In this document: piece by piece, positions 61,970 to 64,000 of the stretch | How positions within the stretch are numbered: position 1 is the stretch's first letter | Layout: each line of letters opens with the position of its first letter | Assembly: GCF_002744755.1 (NCBI RefSeq) | Contig: NZ_KZ319288.1 | Coordinates: 248,001 to 312,000, forward strand | Origin: Leeuwenhoekiella nanhaiensis | GTDB taxonomy: Bacteria; Bacteroidota; Bacteroidia; Flavobacteriales; Flavobacteriaceae | Direction: 5' to 3' | Length of the DNA: 64,000 bases | Notes under the pieces: model-generated | Seen by the model: only the letters and a program-made list of their open reading frames with translations | What the model was told of the DNA's origin: nothing | Database searches by the model: none | Program-made: the position numbers and the translations under genes

Positions 61970-64000
61970 CTAGGCGTTCTGCTTCTTAATCAGATTTAAG
62001 GCAGAGCCCTCACGATACCAGGTAATCTGTGCATCGTTATAAGTATGATTTGCTTTAATAGTGTCCTTGCTTCCATCAGCATGAGTAACCTCAATGGTTA
62101 ATGGAGTATCAGGAGCAAATTTTTCGATATCTACAAAGCTGAAGGTATCATCTTCCTGAATCAAATCGTAATCATTCTCGTTTACAAAAGTCAGCGCAAG
62201 CATACCCTGTTTCTTCAGGTTGGTTTCGTGAATACGTGCAAATGATTTTACCAATACCGCAGCAACCCCAAGATGACGAGGCTCCATCGCAGCGTGTTCA
62301 CGTGAAGAACCTTCCCCGTAGTTGTGATCTCCCACAACGATGGTCTTGATTCCTTTCGCCTTGTATTCGCGTTGCGTATCTGGCACTCCGCCATACTCAC
62401 CGGTCAACTGACTCTTAACAAAGTTTGTTTTCTTATTGTATGCATTTACAGCCCCTATCAGACAGTTATTTGAAATATTGTCCAGGTGACCGCGGTAACG
62501 TAACCAAGGTCCGGCCATAGAAATGTGGTCAGTTGTACATTTTCCAAATGCTTTAATCAACAATTTCACATTTTTAAGTTCGCTATCCTGAATAGGCTCA
62601 AACGGAGTCAATAATTGCAAACGTTCGCTATCTGAAGCTACTTTTACATCTACAGAACTACCATCTTCAGTTGGCGCAAGGTATCCGTTTTCATCAACGG
62701 CAAAACCTTTTGGAGGTAACTCAAGGCCTTGTGGCTCATCAAGTTTTACTTCCTGACCATCTTCGTTGATCAGCGTATCGTTCATCGGATCAAAATCCAA
62801 TTTTCCTGAAATCGCGATTGCTGCAACCATTTCCGGTGAACCTACAAAGGCGTGGGTATTTGGGTTTCCATCCGCACGTTTAGAGAAGTTTCGGTTAAAC
62901 GAGTGTACAATGGTGTTCTTCTCGTCCCCTTTACGGTCGCTACGGTCCCACTGACCTATACATGGTCCGCAGGCATTGGTAAATATGGTAGCACCAAGAT
63001 TTTCAAAAACCTCCAGTAAACCATCACGCTCAGCGGTAAAACGTATTTGTTCAGACCCCGGGTTTATACCAAAGTCAGACTTCGGTTTTAATTTTTTATC
63101 GATAGCCTGCTGGGCAATAGAAGCAGCACGTGATAAATCTTCATACGAAGAGTTGGTACACGAACCGATAAGACCCCAGTCTACTTTAATTGGCCAGTCG
63201 TTCTCTTTTGCTTTTTTACCCAATTCACCTACCGGAGTAGCTAAGTCTGGAGTAAACGGCCCATTAAGGTGTGGACGCAATTCCGAAAGATTGATTTCGA
63301 TAACCTGGTCAAAGTATTGCTCAGGATTTGCATACACCTCGTCGTCACCGGTAAGGTATTCTTTAATTTCGTTTGCTGCATCAGCAACATCGGCACGGTC
63401 TGTAGCACGTAAGAAACGCTCCATAGACTCATCGTAACCAAAAGTAGAAGTTGTTGCACCAATTTCGGCACCCATATTACAAATGGTTCCTTTACCGGTT
63501 GCAGAAAGATTGCGGGCACCCGGGCCAAAATATTCAACAATAGCTCCGGTTCCACCTTTAACAGTCAGAATACCGGCCACTTTTAGGATAACGTCTTTTG
63601 AAGCCGTCCAGCCGTTAAGTTCACCGGTTAATTTAACCCCGATTAGTTTCGGGAATTTAAGTTCCCACGGCATACCTGCCATTACATCAACCGCGTCAGC
63701 ACCACCTACTCCGATAGCTACCATTCCCAAACCACCGGCATTTACCGTGTGACTGTCTGTACCTATCATCATTCCACCCGGAAATGCATAGTTTTCCAAA
63801 ACAACCTGGTGAATAATACCTGCACCCGGTTTCCAAAAACCGATACCGTATTTGTTAGAGACAGACTCCAAGAAATCAAATACCTCATTACTGGTCTCGT
63901 TAGCACGCTTTAAATCTTTTTGCGCTCCCTGTTTTGCCTGAATCAGGTGATCACAATGTACAGTGGTAGGCACCGCTACATTTTTCTTACCCGCCTGCAT
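61970..64000 (-). CDS. Aconitate hydratase, C-terminal part (5' end outside the window)
   Basis: 676 codons are visible, and the frame runs off the right edge. The first Met visible is internal, since homologues have about 75-80 further N-terminal residues. It converts citrate to isocitrate in the TCA cycle. The iron-sulfur cysteines are in [13 protein letters not shown] and [29 protein letters not shown] and the swivel-domain [20 protein letters not shown] complete the family pattern. It is of the mitochondrial-like type common in Bacteroidota. Confidence 0.96.
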   Translation of the reverse strand: MQAGKKNVAVPTTVHCDHLIQAKQGAQKDLKRANETSNEVFDFLESVSNKYGIGFWKPGAGIIHQVVLENYAFPGGMMIGTDSHTVNAGGLGMVAIGVGGADAVDVMAGMPWELKFPKLIGVKLTGELNGWTASKDVILKVAGILTVKGGTGAIVEYFGPGARNLSATGKGTICNMGAEIGATTSTFGYDESMERFLRATDRADVADAANEIKEYLTGDDEVYANPEQYFDQVIEINLSELRPHLNGPFTPDLATPVGELGKKAKENDWPIKVDWGLIGSCTNSSYEDLSRAASIAQQAIDKKLKPKSDFGINPGSEQIRFTAERDGLLEVFENLGATIFTNACGPCIGQWDRSDRKGDEKNTIVHSFNRNFSKRADGNPNTHAFVGSPEMVAAIAISGKLDFDPMNDTLINEDGQEVKLDEPQGLELPPKGFAVDENGYLAPTEDGSSVDVKVASDSERLQLLTPFEPIQDSELKNVKLLIKAFGKCTTDHISMAGPWLRYRGHLDNISNNCLIGAVNAYNKKTNFVKSQLTGEYGGVPDTQREYKAKGIKTIVVGDHNYGEGSSREHAAMEPRHLGVAAVLVKSFARIHETNLKKQGMLALTFVNENDYDLIQEDDTFSFVDIEKFAPDTPLTIEVTHADGSKDTIKANHTYNDAQITWYREGSALNLIKKQNA

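Overview
The window is chromosomal DNA from a member of the Bacteroidota, most likely a marine Flavobacteriaceae. Supporting signs are the TAnnTTTG-type promoter elements, the scarcity of Shine-Dalgarno sequences, many lipoproteins with short lipoboxes followed by acidic tails, the house-keeping proteins (ThrS, IF-3, GuaA, aconitase) and the SpoIIM/DUF4129/DUF4350/MoxR/DUF58 cluster. I do not assign a genus.

Bases 1-24865 hold the right-hand part of an extracellular contractile injection system (eCIS, the Afp/PVC/MAC family), all on the + strand with tightly packed or overlapping genes. The order is: end of one tube protein, a second tube protein, DUF5908 small protein, LysM tube-initiator/hub protein, VgrG-like spike, PAAR tip, gp25, two large baseplate proteins, a 1733-residue protein with Ig-like repeats, tape-measure protein, three small envelope-type proteins, a DUF4157 cargo with a C-terminal DNA/RNA non-specific endonuclease domain, an N-acetylmuramidase and the AAA+ ATPase. 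The sheath genes are expected left of base 1. TssJLM and ClpV are not seen, which argues against a classical T6SS.

Bases 24900-40624 are mostly core functions: glutathione peroxidase, a transporter fused to HEAT repeats, a serine beta-lactamase-like hydrolase, PlsC acyltransferase, Nudix CoA pyrophosphatase, a lipoprotein cyclophilin, a MazEF toxin-antitoxin pair, a flavin oxidase-like protein, a TRIC-type channel, an RDD protein and the divergent SpoIIM-MoxR-DUF58 operon.

Bases 40640-49800 form an AT-rich accessory region. It opens with a putative defence module of a HEPN-like protein, a ParA-type ATPase and a SIR2-family protein, with ParA and SIR2 overlapping by 4 bp. A frameshifted thioredoxin-like pseudogene follows, then a run of secreted proteins, lipoproteins and an outer-membrane barrel protein of unknown function, including a small MafI-like immunity candidate.

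Bases 49800-64000 return to core genes: a YjdI/YjdJ pair, a carboxylesterase, the thrS-infC-rpmI-rplT translation operon (infC with an apparent AUA start), OsmC, a LysM/periplasmic-binding fusion lipoprotein, guaA, an S24-type repressor, an anti-sigma-like lipoprotein and the C-terminal part of aconitase, which runs off the right edge. I saw no tRNA, rRNA, CRISPR array or insertion sequence.
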